A stretch of DNA of 64,000 nt from Synchiropus splendidus (taxonomy: Eukaryota > Chordata > Actinopteri > Syngnathiformes > Callionymidae), in contig NC_071335.1 of the NCBI RefSeq assembly GCF_027744825.2, positions 9,463,001-9,527,000 of the forward strand, read 5' to 3'. Position numbers and translations under genes: made by a program. Below, piece by piece: positions 31,398-42,584 of the stretch (position 1 is its first letter; every line of letters begins with the position of its first letter). Under the pieces are notes generated by a model. The model was not told the origin of the DNA. It searched no databases and was given only the letters and a program-made list of their open reading frames with translations.

Positions 31398-32640
31398 GGT
31401 ATTATGTGCCTACACATCTGAACCCTGCTGATCAGGCCACAAGGTTCACCTCACCAGCTCAGCTCCAACACACCAACTGGTCCTCTGGTTCAACCTTCCT
31501 GTGTTCCAAAAAAACAGCAGAAATACTAGAACCAAGGTCCTTTTCTCTCATTGAGCCTGAAGCTGATGGAGATGTTCAACCCGAGGTAATTGCTTTGAAA
31601 ACCAAAGTGTCAGAACCCCTGCTTGTCTGGCGACACCTTGAGAAATGTTCTAGTTGGAGCATACTCTGTCGAACCATTGCTTGACTCATTCACGTCATGA
31701 GATCATTCCAAGAAAAAACAGGTGATGCAGAAGAAGATGGCAGATCTCCCGATAGACAAGATTACTCCTGAACCACCGTTTACCAGTGTAGGTCTGGATG
31801 TTTTTGGACCCTGGACAGTCACGACACGTCGCACAAGGGGTGGAAGTGCACAGAGTAAACGTTGGGCTGTTATTTGCATGCATGTCAACCACAGCAGTGC
31901 ATATTGAAGTCATTGAAGCAATGTCACTGACAGCTTTATCAATGCTCTGAGGAGGTTTTTCTCAATTCGAGGCCCTGCAAAACTTCTGCGTTCAGACAGG
32001 GGAACTAACTTTGTTGGAGCGTGTAACGAATTGGGTATACACATAGAGGACACTGCAACCAGAAAGTACCTCCAAGAAGAAGGATGCTCCTGGATATTTA
32101 ATCCCCCTCACGCTTTCCACATGGGGGGCTCCTGGGAGAGGCTGATCGGAGTTGCTAGGCGCATTCTGGACGCTATGCTACTGGAAAAGGGCCCTACGCG
32201 ACGTACACATGAAGTGCTGAGCACGTTCATGGCTGAGGTGACAGCCATCATGAATGCGAGACGTCATGTCCACTGACCTAGATAGTCCTGCCATTCTCAC
32301 CCCATCAATGCTACTGACACAGAAGAGGAGTGCACCTTCAGAAAACTTTGTATCAGGACAGTTGTACACAAAGCAGTGGAAGCATGTGCAGTGTCTTGCC
32401 AATACATTTTGGAAGAGATGGGGTGGGGGGTTGGAAGTGGACAAACGACAAGCCAAATGTGAAGGAAGGAGATGTCGTTTTATTGAAAGACAGCCAAGTT
32501 CACCGTAATGAATGGCCAATGGGACTGGTTGTCAAAGCCCTGCCAAGCTGTGACGAGAGAGTGCGCATGTTCGGACTGTCAAGTTGTTCTTAAGGCCAGT
32601 GTCCGAGACTGTAGTCCTCCTTTCAGAACATAATTGAAAA
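31398..32640 (+). pseudogene. BEL/Pao pol C-terminal part: RNase H end and integrase
   Basis: Begins with YVPTHLNPADQATRFTSPAQ, the conserved end of BEL/Pao RNase H. Integrase follows: PPFTSVGLDVFGPWTVTTRR with the first Asp at about 31790, LRSDRG near 31990 with the second, and GGSWERLIGVARRIL near 32125 with the Glu. Then come the SPAILTPS and C-terminal WPMGLVVKALPS segments, ending about 32640 with a polyA run. Small frameshifts are present. A second, shorter copy lies at 33775-34600. Confidence 0.85.
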
Positions 32641-32654
32641 AAAAAAAAAAAAAG

Positions 32655-33643
32655 TTGACTAATGTTGATGCTATTTTCGAGGTGCTTCACTCTTTAATGC
32701 TATATTTATTAACATTGTTTGTTGTGATATAATGTTATGTATCAAGCAGGGAGTATGCAGTCCTCAATGTTTGAGTTTGATTGAATTTCACACAGAGTAA
32801 CAGTTCTGTTAGTTGTTTATTTTTCCATTGTGTGTCGCGTCCCAGTGAGCGTTCATTTTAGAGATATACGATCTTTGACGTTTCTTCAACACTGGAGTTT
32901 TTTGTCGTTGATAGTCGCTATAACTAAAACGCCGGCGCCACGTTGCTTCAAGTCTACGCTTCAGTCTGGGAGACCCTTTGTGTGTGAGTTATATTTAAAC
33001 GATGAATGTTTACTGATTTGTTTGTTACATGCTACGTCGGCTAATTTTGTTGTATTTTGCTGTAACTTTCAGTTTTACAATCCGTATTTGGTGCACAAAG
33101 ATATATAAAAGTACAAGGAAAGTAAGCCCTTTGTCCTTCGGGTCAAGTTGTTTGCTAGTTGTCTAGCTGCACAGTGGGTGACGTGTTGTGAGGACAGCAT
33201 AATCATCTCAACTGTAACTCAATTTGATTATTTAAATGTTCTATCTCCTGTGAGAAGTGATGATACATCATGAATAATTATGGTTGATTTTGTCTGACTT
33301 CGTGGGAAGGTTTCTGAGCAGCTAATGAACATAGATTTTCAAAATAATGGGAAAAAACAAGTCATGGAGCGAATGACTGCTCATACTATGTTAGGTTATG
33401 TTCGGCTTATTTTCTGAACTTTCATTCCCACACAATTGTTAAGCACATTTACCGCAATTAGTTCAACATTTGATATCTCAAGTGCATGTCCCAATGTGTT
33501 GGGAGGTGTTACTATACGGGCCCACTGTGTCCCATTAGAGTGGAACTTAATGAAGCCTTTGTTGTTTTTGTATTATGTAATCTCTTCATATCTTATTTCA
33601 CATACACTCGTGTGATCTACCGTGTGCAGCATTTTAGGACTTC
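32655..33643 (+). other. Region after BEL/Pao pol, probable 3' UTR and LTR
   Basis: No coding region. It directly follows the integrase end and A-run. The part to about 32994 is repeated at 34615-34951. A TATATAAAAG box near 33102 would suit an LTR promoter, but I could not find a matching 5' LTR in the window, so borders are unknown. Confidence 0.4.
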
Positions 33644-33648
33644 TTCCT
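33644..33648. repeat. Target duplication of gypsy element, left
   Basis: TTCCT before the TGTTGTGT LTR start; repeated at 39145-39149. Confidence 0.8.
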
Positions 33649-33770
33649 TGTTGTGTATGGGATTAAGGTACGCTATGCTGAGACTGAACATTAGGTGGCG
33701 TCTGTATTGTTTGAGTGTTGTTTGTGTTCTATCTGTATAATAAAAGAAGACCGAAGAAGTGTGACAAAAA
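33649..33770 (+). repeat. 5' LTR of the gypsy element, first part
   Basis: Matches 38947-39065 of the 3' LTR with a few differences. It stops after GTGTGACAAAAA, where text from BEL/Pao pol (from 31637) restarts. Confidence 0.88.
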
Positions 33771-33772
33771 GA

Positions 33773-34951
33773 AAACCTTGAGAAATGTTCTAGTTGGAGC
33801 ATACTCCGTCGAACCATTGCTTGACTCATTCACGTCGTGAGATCATTCCAAGAAAAAACAGGTGATGCAGAAGAAGATGGCAGATCTCCCGATTGACAAG
33901 ATTACTCCTGAACCACCGTTTACCAGTGTAGGTCTGGATGTTTTTGGACCCTGGACAGTCACGACACGTCGCACAAGGGGTGGAAGTGCACAGAGTAAAC
34001 GTTGGGCTGTTATTTACATGCATGTCAACCACAGCAGTGCATATTGAAGTCATTGAAGCAATGTCACTGACAGCTTTATCAATGCTCTGAGGAGGTTTTT
34101 CTCAATTCGAGGCCCTGCAAAACTTCTGCGTTCAGACAGGGGAACTAACTTTGTTGGAGCGTGTAACGAATTGGGTATACACATAGAGGACACTGCAACC
34201 AGAAAGTACCTCCAAGAAGAAGGATGCTCCTGGGTATTTAATCCCCCTCACGCTTTCCACATGGGGGGCTCCTGGGAGAGTTGCTAGGCGCATTCTGGAC
34301 GCTATGCTACTGGAAAAGGGCCCTACGCGACGTACACATGAAGTGCTGAGCACGTTCATGGCTGAGGTGACAGCCATCATGAATGCGAGACCTCATGTCC
34401 ACTGACCTAGATAGTCCTGCCATTCTCACCCCATCAATGCTACTGTAATGCTACTGTCAAGTTCACCGTAATGAATGGCCAATGGGACTGGTTGTCAAAG
34501 CCCTGCCAAGCTGTGACGAGAGAGTGCGCATGTTCGGACTGTCAAGTTGTTCTTAAGGCCAGTGTCCGAGACTGTAGTCCTCCTTTCAGAACATAATTGA
34601 AAAAAAAAAAAAAAGTTGACTAATGTTGATGCTATTTTCGAGGTGCTTCACTCTTTAATGCTATATTTATTAACATTGTTTGTTGTGATATAATGTTATG
34701 TATCAAGCAGGGAGTATGCAGTCCTCAATGTTTGAGTTTGATTGAATTTCACACAGAGTAACAGTTCTGTTAGTTGTTTATTTTTCCATTGTGTGTCGCG
34801 TCCCAGTGAGCGTTCATTTTAGAGATATACGATCTTTGACGTTTCTTCAACACTGGAGTTTTTTGTCGTTGATAGTCGCTATAACTAAAACGCCGGCGCC
34901 ACGTTGCTTCAAGTCTACGCTTCAGTCTGGGAGACCCTTTGTGTGTGAGTT
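33773..34951 (+). repeat. Duplicated BEL/Pao segment inside the gypsy LTR
   Basis: Near-identical to 31637-32994, with a few substitutions, an 11-base loss near 34280 and a larger loss near 34450. It includes integrase text (GLDVFGPWTV) and the following non-coding part. Then it jumps to the LTR text TATCTGTATAATAAAAGAAG, which is also present just before it at about 33730. Tandem duplication followed by internal deletion explains the layout. Confidence 0.8.
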
Positions 34952-34952
34952 A

Positions 34953-35074
34953 TTATATCTGTATAATAAAAGAAGACCGAAGAAGTGTGACAAAAACAAC
35001 AGCCGTGGTGTCGTTTCTCTCCGGAATATTAGAACGTGTGTTCCCATAAGGATTCAGTGGCGAGATATACAACA
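34953..35074 (+). repeat. 5' LTR of the gypsy element, second part
   Basis: Matches the last 120 bases of the 3' LTR up to ACAACA, overlapping the end of the first part by about 40 bases. It is followed by TAAATTGGCGACGAG; TGGCGACGAG from about 35080 is the likely tRNA primer-binding site, tRNA not assigned. Confidence 0.85.
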
Positions 35075-35218
35075 TAAATTGGCGACGAGTCGTGTAGTCC
35101 TGAACTTTTCTCATCATCTGAACTGCCGGTAAGTGTGGACGGACGTAAAAAGATCGACCACGTGCTGCATGAAGGCAAGCTACTGAGTGGAGCTAAGGAG
35201 TGAACTTTTTCCGAGTTA

Positions 35219-36000
35219 ATGAGCCAGTCTTCATCCGAGGAGTCCGTGGAGCCCACCGAAAGCCGCACAATGGCGGGAATGATTGGAAATATGGAACCTT
35301 TCGATGAAACCAGAGAACCGTGGACAACGTATATTGAACGCTTTGAACATTACGTCCTGGCTAATGAGATCCGGTACTCGAAGAGATTGCCGGTGCTGTT
35401 TAGTGTGATGGGGGCAAAGACTTATGGACTTCTCCGCAGTTTGGTTGCTCCTGACAAGCCGGGGGAATGAGACTATGACAATGTTGTGGATGTTTTGTGA
35501 ACTCATTTCGCTCCGAGACCGCTTATAGCGGAAAGATTCCGATTCCACAAGCGGAACCAGGGTGAAGACGAAACTGTGGCACAGTATGTGGCTGTACTAA
35601 AGGGATTGTCAGAACACTGAGTCTGGTGCTTATCTGGAAGAGGTACTACGAGACAGATTCGTGTGCGGATAAAGTGTGACGCCGTGCAGAAGCGTCTTTT
35701 AATGGAGAAAGACCTCACCTTTCAGAAAGCAGTGGATTACGCAGTGTCGGCTGAGACGGCTGTGCGCGACATCCAGCAATTAAGCAGCTCGCTCAAAGTG
35801 AACGCCGTGTTGGCACAGAGAGGTGAAAGATGCCGCCGCTGTGGGAAAATGAATCACTCAGAAGAGGACTGCTGGTATAAGGATCGCGATTGCCATCAGT
35901 GTGGGAGGAAAGGCCACACCAAACGCATGTGCAGGAATAAAGACAAAAGTAACCAAGCCAAAGAAAGGAAACCACAAAGACTGGAACAGAGAGGTAATAC
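35219..36000 (+). pseudogene. gag: Gypsy gag with two zinc knuckles
   Basis: Start MSQSSSEESVEPTES, capsid-like text EPWTTYIERFEHYVLANEIR and a C-terminal nucleocapsid with CRRCGKMNHSEEDC and CHQCGRKGHTKRMC (two CCHC knuckles, about 35830-35932). Stop codons near 35468, 35498 and 35619 and a frame change interrupt the middle. Gag would package the element RNA. Confidence 0.85.
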
Positions 36001-36727
36001 AAAGAAACACGGTGCAAAAGATAAAAGAATATATCATGTAGAGACCAGAGAAGGCAATAGTGAAAGTGAAGACACAAAATCTGACACAGACTGTGAGTTG
36101 GGGCTATATTCTTTGCCTCAGAAAGGCAGATATTCACGCATATCTGTGTTGCCTGAAATTCATGGAAAGAAAATGGAGATGGAGTTGGATACAGGAGCTG
36201 CAGTGTCATTGATTCCTTTGAAATTATACAAAAGTACTCTGAGTAAGCTGCCTCTACAACCTACAGATGTCATATTAAAGACATACACGGGAGAACCAGA
36301 AGGGGTCATCAAAGTGCAAGTAAAGTTAAATAAACAACAGGCTAAACTGCCTTTGTATGTAGTGAAAGTGGATGCACCTCCATTGTTTGGCAGAGAGTGG
36401 CTGAGAGTAATTAAGTTGAACTGGAAAGACTTAAGAACTGTGTATACTACAGAGCAAGTAGAAAAAGAAAACTTGGAGACAGTGTTAAAGAGACACTCAG
36501 CTGTTTTCTCTCAACAGCTAGGCACCATGAAGGGAATTCAAGCCCGACTGACCTTGAGACCTGACAGTATACCAAAATTCTGTCCTCCACGAAACGTGCC
36601 TTATGCTCTTCGACCTCGAGTAGAAGCAGAGCTGAAACGTTTAACGGGCCTGGGAGTGATTTCGCCAGTGGAGCATAGTGACTGGGGAACACCAGTGGTG
36701 CCAATCAGCAAAATAATGGTACAGTGA
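36001..36727 (+). pseudogene. pol: Gypsy aspartic protease and start of reverse transcriptase
   Basis: Continues in frame from gag. The protease active site is LDTGAAVSLIP at about 36187. Linker text to LFGREWLRVI, then the RT N-terminus RPRVEAELKRLTGLGVISPV. Ends at a stop at 36727, one base out of frame with the following RT block, within an A-run. So gag-pro-pol was probably one polyprotein in the parent. Confidence 0.88.
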
Positions 36728-37587
36728 GACTTTGTGGGGATTTCAAAGTCACCATCAACCCGGCCCTCTGTGTTGATAAATACCCCATTCCACGCATTGA
36801 GGACCTTTTTGCATCACTATCAGGAGGTCAACATTTCAGCAAATTGGATCTGTCAAATGCATATCTACAGATGGAGGTGGAAGAGGAATCTAAAAAGCTG
36901 GTGACAATCTCTACACAGAAAGGACTATTCAGATTTAACCGTTTGCCATTCGGTGTAGCGTCATCGCCTGCCTTGTTCCAGAAAGCCATGGACCAAGTGC
37001 TACTTGGACTGCCATATACTCACTGTTATCTGGACGACATTCTCATCAGTGGTCCTGATAAGCAGACACATCTGAAAACACTGGATGCAGTCCTGGGCAG
37101 GCTAGAGGAGTATGACCTGCACCTCAAGCGTGAGAAGTGCATGTTTTTCCAGGAGTCCGTGGAATACCTGGGCCATATCATTGATGCTGCTGGTCTCCAC
37201 AAATCTCCAGATAAGGTACGTGCTATTGTGGAAGCACCAGCACCAGGTGATGTCACTCAGCTACGTTCATTCCTGGGAATGTTAAACTATTATGGTCGTT
37301 TCATTCCTGACCTAGCTACTGTCTTGCAACCATTAAATGAACTGCTTAACAAAGAGAAGAAGTGGCAGTGGACACCTGCCTGTGAGTCAGCATTCCAGAA
37401 AGCAAAAACACTACTAGTGTCACAAGAAGTGCTGACCCACTACAACTCAGGGCTTCCTCTTCGTTTGGCATGTGATGCTTCGCCCTACGGGATCGGGGCA
37501 GTGCTTTCACACATCATGCCTGATGGTGGTGAAAGACCCATTGCATATGCATGGAGTACGCAAGTTCCACCAGTATCTCTATGGTAA
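36724..37587 (+). pseudogene. pol: Gypsy reverse transcriptase and RNase H start
   Basis: RT motifs: FSKLDLSNAYLQM (first catalytic Asp), FNRLPFGVASSPALFQ, then YLDDILI with the catalytic DD at about 37030. Thumb text LRSFLGMLNYYGRFIPDL. RNase H begins with LACDASPYGIGAVLSHI (first catalytic Asp) and stops at 37587 after a deletion of about 75 bases, which removes the region that normally carries the RNase H glutamate. RNA-to-DNA copying enzyme of the element. Confidence 0.92.
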
Positions 37588-38854
37588 CAAGTTCACGCTG
37601 CTCACTGACCATCGTCCACTGACCTCCATCTTGAGCCCACTGAAAAGTACACCATCAATGGCTGCGGCTAGGATGCAGCGATGGGCACTTCTCCTGTCAG
37701 CGCATGATTACACCATCGAATACAGGAAGGGTTCTTTACATGCAAATGCTCTGTCAAGGTTGCCACTTCCTCATGTCCATCACGAGACACCAAGCGCAGT
37801 AGAGGTGTTCTACACTGCCCAGCTGGACATGCTACCAGTTAGTAACTCTGAAATCAGACGTCACACCAAGTCTGATCCCATTTTGTCTCACATCCTAGAA
37901 ATGGTCTCGACTGGTCGTTTTCCAGCTGCAAAAGACGCAGATGAGAAGTTGTCACCCTATATACTGCGTCGTCATGATCTCACAATACAACAGGACTGTC
38001 TCATGTGGGGTGTGAGAGTGATAGTTCCACCTAAACTGCGCCCCCACGTTCTGAAGGAGTTACACGCAGCACATCCAGGTGTGGTGAGGATGAAGTCCTT
38101 GGCACGCAGTTATGTATGGTGGCCCAGCATTGATTCACAGATTGAGCTCCAGCCTAAATCCTGCCCCTCATGTCAGTGTGTACAAAAAGAGCCTGGGCTC
38201 GCACCTCTCCACCCATGGATGTGGCCCTCCAGTCCCTGGGAAAGGATACACGTGGACTTTGCTGGTCCATTTGAAGGACATATGTACCTGGTTGCTGTGG
38301 ACGCACATTCCAAGTGGCCTGAAGTGCATATTATGGACAGTACCACAGCTAACAGGACTATTCAAGTGCTGAGGGAACTTTTTAGTCGCTATGGCACCCC
38401 CCACATTGTCAGTGACAATGGACCTCAGTTTTGTTCAGAAGACTTCAGTACGTTTCTGAGGTTAAATGGAGTCAAACACATTCGATCTGCACCATATCAT
38501 CCTGCCACCAATGGTTTGGCTGAGCGTTTTGTGCAAACGTTCAAGCATGCATTGAAATCCTCCAAAGGTACAGCACCAGTGCAGCAACGTCTGGATTCAT
38601 TTCTGCTGACCTACCGCAACACCCCCCACGCCACGAGAAAGGAATCGCTAGAGTCTGAATTTAAGTCTCAGGACACAACAGTGCACCCATCCATAGGCCC
38701 AGTGTTACTGCCTCAGAGTGCTAGTGATCCACAACCTAACACTGAGAAAACTCACTCTACATCACTAAACCACCAGCTCGTGATGAGTAAATTCACATGG
38801 CATAGTTCATATAGAGATGTAATGTTGAGTCATCAGGGTATTGTTTCAGTATAG
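37561..38854 (+). pseudogene. pol: Gypsy RNase H end and integrase
   Basis: Resumes with KFHQYLYGNKFTLLTDHRPL of RNase H, in a new frame. Integrase has an HHCC domain (LHAAHPGVVRMKSL, then CPSCQCVQ) and a DDE core: IHVDFAGPF, IVSDNGPQFCSEDF and NGLAERFVQTFKHAL. The frame stops at 38854 with a shortened C-terminus (no chromodomain seen). Inserts the cDNA into the genome. Confidence 0.9.
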
Positions 38855-38946
38855 TTACTAGTTGAATGGTCAATATGTTATACCTACATATGCATAGATA
38901 TAGATAGATAAATTATTTGTTGACAACATATCTTAGTGGGGAGGAA

Positions 38947-39144
38947 TGTTGTGTATGGGATTAAGGGACGCTATGCTGAGACTGAACATTAGGTGGCGTC
39001 TGTATTGTTTGAGTGTTGTTTGTGTTCTCTGTATAATAGAAGAAGACCGAAAAAGTGTGACAAAAACAACAGCCGTGGTGTCGTTTCTCTCCGGAATATT
39101 AGAACGTGTGTTCCCATAAGGATTCAGTGGCGAGATATACAACA
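38947..39144 (+). repeat. 3' LTR of the gypsy element
   Basis: Preceded by a purine-rich GTGGGGAGGAA, the plus-strand primer. Starts TGTTGTGTATGG, ends TATACAACA. Contains CTGTATAATAGAAGAAG, near a possible transcription start. Confidence 0.92.
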
Positions 39145-39149
39145 TTCCT
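39145..39149. repeat. Target duplication of gypsy element, right
   Basis: TTCCT, matching 33644-33648. Confidence 0.8.
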
Positions 39150-39189
39150 CATTGAAGGTTTTCCCTCAGCTCACTAAGATTCTGTTTAA

Positions 39190-39470
39190 ATACACTGCCT
39201 GACCAAAAAAAAAAAGCTCTGCATTCTAATATTTGGCTGGACTGCCTTTAGCTTTGCTCTGTGGTGGCACACATTCATTGTGGCATTGTTTGGATGAAGT
39301 TTGCAGTGTCACCAGATTTACTTCCATCCAGTGTTGATGTTGCAATGATGATGGTGGAGTCTGACCAAAGCCTTCTCAATGGGCTTCAGGTCTGGACTCT
39401 GTGGTGGCAGATCCATGTGTGAACATGTCTCATGCTCCCTGAACCAGTCTCTCACTGTTTGAGCCTGACG
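39190..39470. mobile_element. Tc1-like non-autonomous scrap (candidate)
   Basis: Starts ACACTGCCTGACCAAAAAAA, resembling termini of short Tc1-like elements in fish, followed by about 250 bases that look like decayed transposon text. No second terminus seen, so weakly supported. Confidence 0.35.
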
Positions 39471-39569
39471 TCTATTGTTATGAAATTATAATTCAAGTGT
39501 GGGCTGTTTAACTGTTTGTTTTGCTTATTACAATGATGAAACCCTGAATTCTTGTTTTCTCTCTTTATT

Positions 39570-40949
39570 TTCCCAGCAGTGTGACGTGCATCAGGTGGTC
39601 TGTGCCACTGTATCCAGTCTGGAGAAGTGTGCTGCGTGTGTGGGGCCTGTTGCAGTCTACAAGTGGCAGGGATACAAATGCAAAAGTGAGTAGTTGGCAC
39701 CAAGTGTGTGGTAATGAAGGCATGTTTGTCTGCTTAAGTAGACAAGTTTAGTTTTGTCTACACAAAAACCTTTAAGATGGATCCACAAAACCAAAACTGA
39801 TTTCAAACTGCATTTTCAGCTTGTTTAAACGTCTGGCATAAAACATGCCTCAGACGAACAAAGACAGACTTCGTCCATGTGTCAGAGGTGGGTGTCCCAC
39901 TGCGCATTATATACGTGTGTAGCTTTCACTAGCCTCATATTTTCACTTTTTAGGTACAGTTTGATGATGGCTCTGTAGATGGAGTTGCCTGGCAACGGAT
40001 CAGCACAAAACATATGAGGATGACACAAGTCAGTCTGATGCAGACTTTGTCCCAGACTCTGCGGAAGAATCTGAAGATGACTCGGACGCTAGCATTCCAG
40101 TCATTTCACCATCGAAGAAATTTAAAAAAGCATTTGCAGAACTGGTTAATGACCTCATCAGAACAGATGAGAGCACCTCAGATAGACCCGGGTCCTCTAA
40201 TAATCTGTTGCCTCCTGAGGACCCTGACAGTCCACCACCGAGACCAAACCTAAGTGAAGAAGTGAAGAAGAAGTGAGTAGAAGAAACGACTGCGGCGACC
40301 CTAGGTTCCAAAAACTCCTGCTTCATTTGTGGAAAGTCTGTGAGAAAGATGGCCCGTCATCTGCAAACCCACTCAAGCTTTTTTGCTTTTTTTTCCCCCA
40401 CACTCAAAAGAACATAAAAAAGTATTGGACATGTTGAGGAACAGGGGCATCTTCCAACACAGCACAGGTTCTACAAACTGGGAAGGGGGGGCTGAAAATC
40501 AAAAGAAAGCCAGATGGTAACCCAGTGAGAGAAAACTGATCCACTACACCTATTGCCAAGGCATGTTTGTTCGGAAACATCTGTGGAGACATGTAAAGCG
40601 ATGTGCCCGCAAGCCAGAGGGTGAAGAACAACAGCCTGGGAGAAGACGAGTAATCGGTACTGCTGCCTCGCTGGAGTCCCGCTGGAGTGTATCCCAGCAA
40701 CCGATCTCCACTGGAGTGTGGAAGCTGTTACATGCCATGAACCAGGATGATATAGCCTCAGTTGTGCGTAACGACTTGACCATCATTCAGTTTACACAAT
40801 CCCTGGTCAACAAACATGGACAAGACGCAACAAAAAATGAATACAATATGGCTCAGCCTCTCTCATGGCTCAGGCTCTCACCTCTACCACTGGCCTCCCT
40901 CCGGCACCGAGGTGCAGGACCTCCAGTCCTAAGGGCCGGTCTCGTTTGA
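39570..40949 (+). pseudogene. Zinc-finger-rich Crypton-like or captured gene remnant
   Basis: Exon-like block 39577-39687 (acceptor CCCAGCAG, donor GTGAGTAG) with CAACVGPVAVYKWQGYKCK. Then a block after TTTTTAG near 39953 that is acidic (DADFVPDSAEESEDDSD). Next CFICGKSVRKMARHLQTHSS near 40320, and FVRKHLWRHVKRCARKPEGE near 40567 with TGVWKLLHAMNQDDIASVVR. The CxxC...HxxxH pairs followed by a helical segment resemble a fish protein family that I associate with Crypton-type tyrosine-recombinase elements. No recombinase domain is present here. Frames change several times. Identification is tentative. Confidence 0.35.
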
Positions 40950-41640
40950 CTGGTCCAAGACCGCAAGCTAAAAAAGCTAAGCTAATGCTGGCTCCGTTGT
41001 TTGGCAGCCATATTGCACCGCCCACGTTGGGGAGGACCAGTGCAGCTGCTCCAATCACTCAGGTGAGTACGGTGTCACGTGGAGGACTCCATCTCTCCGC
41101 AACCCCTGCTGATGACGTCACCGCTGTTGCCGCAAATACTTGCTTGGAGGTGGTGAGAATGAGGATGGACGGCGTTTCATGTCCCTTTCGAAGGGAGCCC
41201 ACTGCATGCGCCGGATGTGACGGGTGGGCTGTCTCCTCCCCTGGTTCCACCCCTTATGGAATTTCATTCAGCGTGGCTGGATCTGTGCGGCCCCCTCTCT
41301 GCGAGGGTAAACAGGACGCGAATCAGGGGTTACGTGCTTCAGTTTTGCTGGCACCCTTCCGCGTTTGCAGGGATTCGTGTAACGTCTCCATGCTCCCCAG
41401 CGGAGTGGCTATGTCTGCCTACAGTAGAGGCAGAGACCGAGGGAGAAGCAACGATGGTGCTCCTTGGGGGTCTGGCGGGTGTGACCCACTTGCATGGGTT
41501 CCAGACTGGTTAATTGAGTCGCCGAAGCAGGCGAGTTGACAGCAGGAACTCGAGGATCAGGACGAGTGAAGGACTGCAAGCTGGAGAACTTATGCTCTCT
41601 ACGCAGCTTGCATAACTGGTTATCAATCTAGACTGCTAAA
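40950..41640. other. Unassigned GC-richer DNA
   Basis: Open frames exist on both strands, with serine/proline/arginine-rich translations, but no recognisable domain. Possibly part of the neighbouring gypsy element (minus strand) or the preceding remnant. Confidence 0.35.
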
Positions 41641-42290
41641 CAAATCAGATCCTCAATCGACTGGGGCTCGTCTCGAAAAGCCAACTGATCATGGATCTTC
41701 AGTCAGTCCTTGAAAAAATGCTGACGGGCTCATTCCAGCCACTCTCTGAGGCAGCTATGCGGAACTCGACCGTGTAGTCTCCCACCGAGGAGCTGGACTG
41801 GCGAAGTGAAAGAAGCTGATGGGATGCCGAGTAAGTGTTTTGAAAAGATAAATCAATTACCCGACGCATCCCAGCTGTCAAAGACCCGACTGACTCGAGG
41901 ACCGGTGACTGAGACTCCCACAGCTCATTCAGTGGCATTATTATTATTCATTAAATTAAACAGGAACGCTATAGTGGAGTAACAACTCGGCTGCAGATCA
42001 AAAACCAAGTTGCTCTGTAATAAGAAGTGATTACAGGAACCGATCTCTCCGGAGTAGAAATCTGGCATGGGGATGACAGGTTTGAGAGTCGCGACGAGAG
42101 CAGCTGTCGGACTGGTCTGAGAATGAGTATCAGGTGAACTGGAAATGGGTGATTGCTCTGAGGAGGAAAGCTGTTTTACTGAGGCAGACAGGGAGGAGAG
42201 GGCCTCCAAAAATCTCCAACTTGGAGATCCTGTTGCCTTAGACGCCTGCGGCTACGTGCCAATCTTGGCTTCCTGCTGAGTCCATTTTGG
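41641..42290 (-). pseudogene. gag: Ty3/gypsy (sushi-type) gag fragment
   Basis: Minus-strand frames show PMPDFYSGEIGSCNHFLLQS and NLVFDLQPSCYSTIAFLFNL, then HQLLSLRQSSSSVGDYTVEF and RIAASESGWNEP. This is the capsid-domain pattern of sushi-like gag (the family that gave PEG10/RTL genes in mammals). A start near 42285 (MDSAGSQDW) is preceded by CTCGTGACAGTACGATCTGA, a leader typical of that family. Broken by a stop and frame change near 41940; protease and pol are absent. Confidence 0.75.
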
Positions 42291-42580
42291 GTCAGATCGT
42301 ACTGTCACGAGGCTCAGAAATGACTCAACCACAGGAAGTAAGAGAGGTGAGGCGGTCAACTAATGACTACAATGTTTAATAAACAGAAACGGCAGAGCCA
42401 ACACAAACGGGACGCAGCCCAAAATCCTCAACGAATACAAAAGGAGTCTCCAACGGAGAATAAATGACGATCGAGGTCTGGAGAGTCCAAGTTAGATCGC
42501 GCACGAGGAGGAACAGGAACTAGGAAATGAGAAATCAAGGTCAGGATGCAAAGGTTTGAATCAGGTCAACCGGACTAGTA
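42291..42580 (-). other. Leader/LTR-like DNA before the gypsy gag
   Basis: Non-coding DNA upstream (on the minus strand) of the gag start. Likely primer-binding region and part of a 5' LTR, but I cannot place LTR borders because no partner copy is present. Confidence 0.35.
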
Positions 42581-42584
42581 ATAG

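Larger units (their letters stand above)
33649..39144 (+). mobile_element. Ty3/gypsy LTR retrotransposon with split 5' LTR
   Basis: LTRs start TGTTGTGTATGGGATTAAG and end CGAGATATACAACA. The 3' LTR is intact (198 bp). The 5' LTR is interrupted by a duplicated BEL/Pao segment. Flanked by TTCCT duplications. Order gag, protease, RT, RNase H, integrase defines Ty3/gypsy. No envelope gene. Frameshifts and a deletion make it defective. Confidence 0.92.

Noticed and set aside
31370..31400. hAT-like terminus (TAGGGATGTCCCGATCTGATC-type text)
   Set aside because: Only about 20 bases before BEL/Pao coding text resumes; no element body or partner end, so it may be chance.
40870..41539. Overlapping open frames on both strands
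   Set aside because: No recognisable domains, composition-driven (GC-richer DNA), and no second copy to show constraint.
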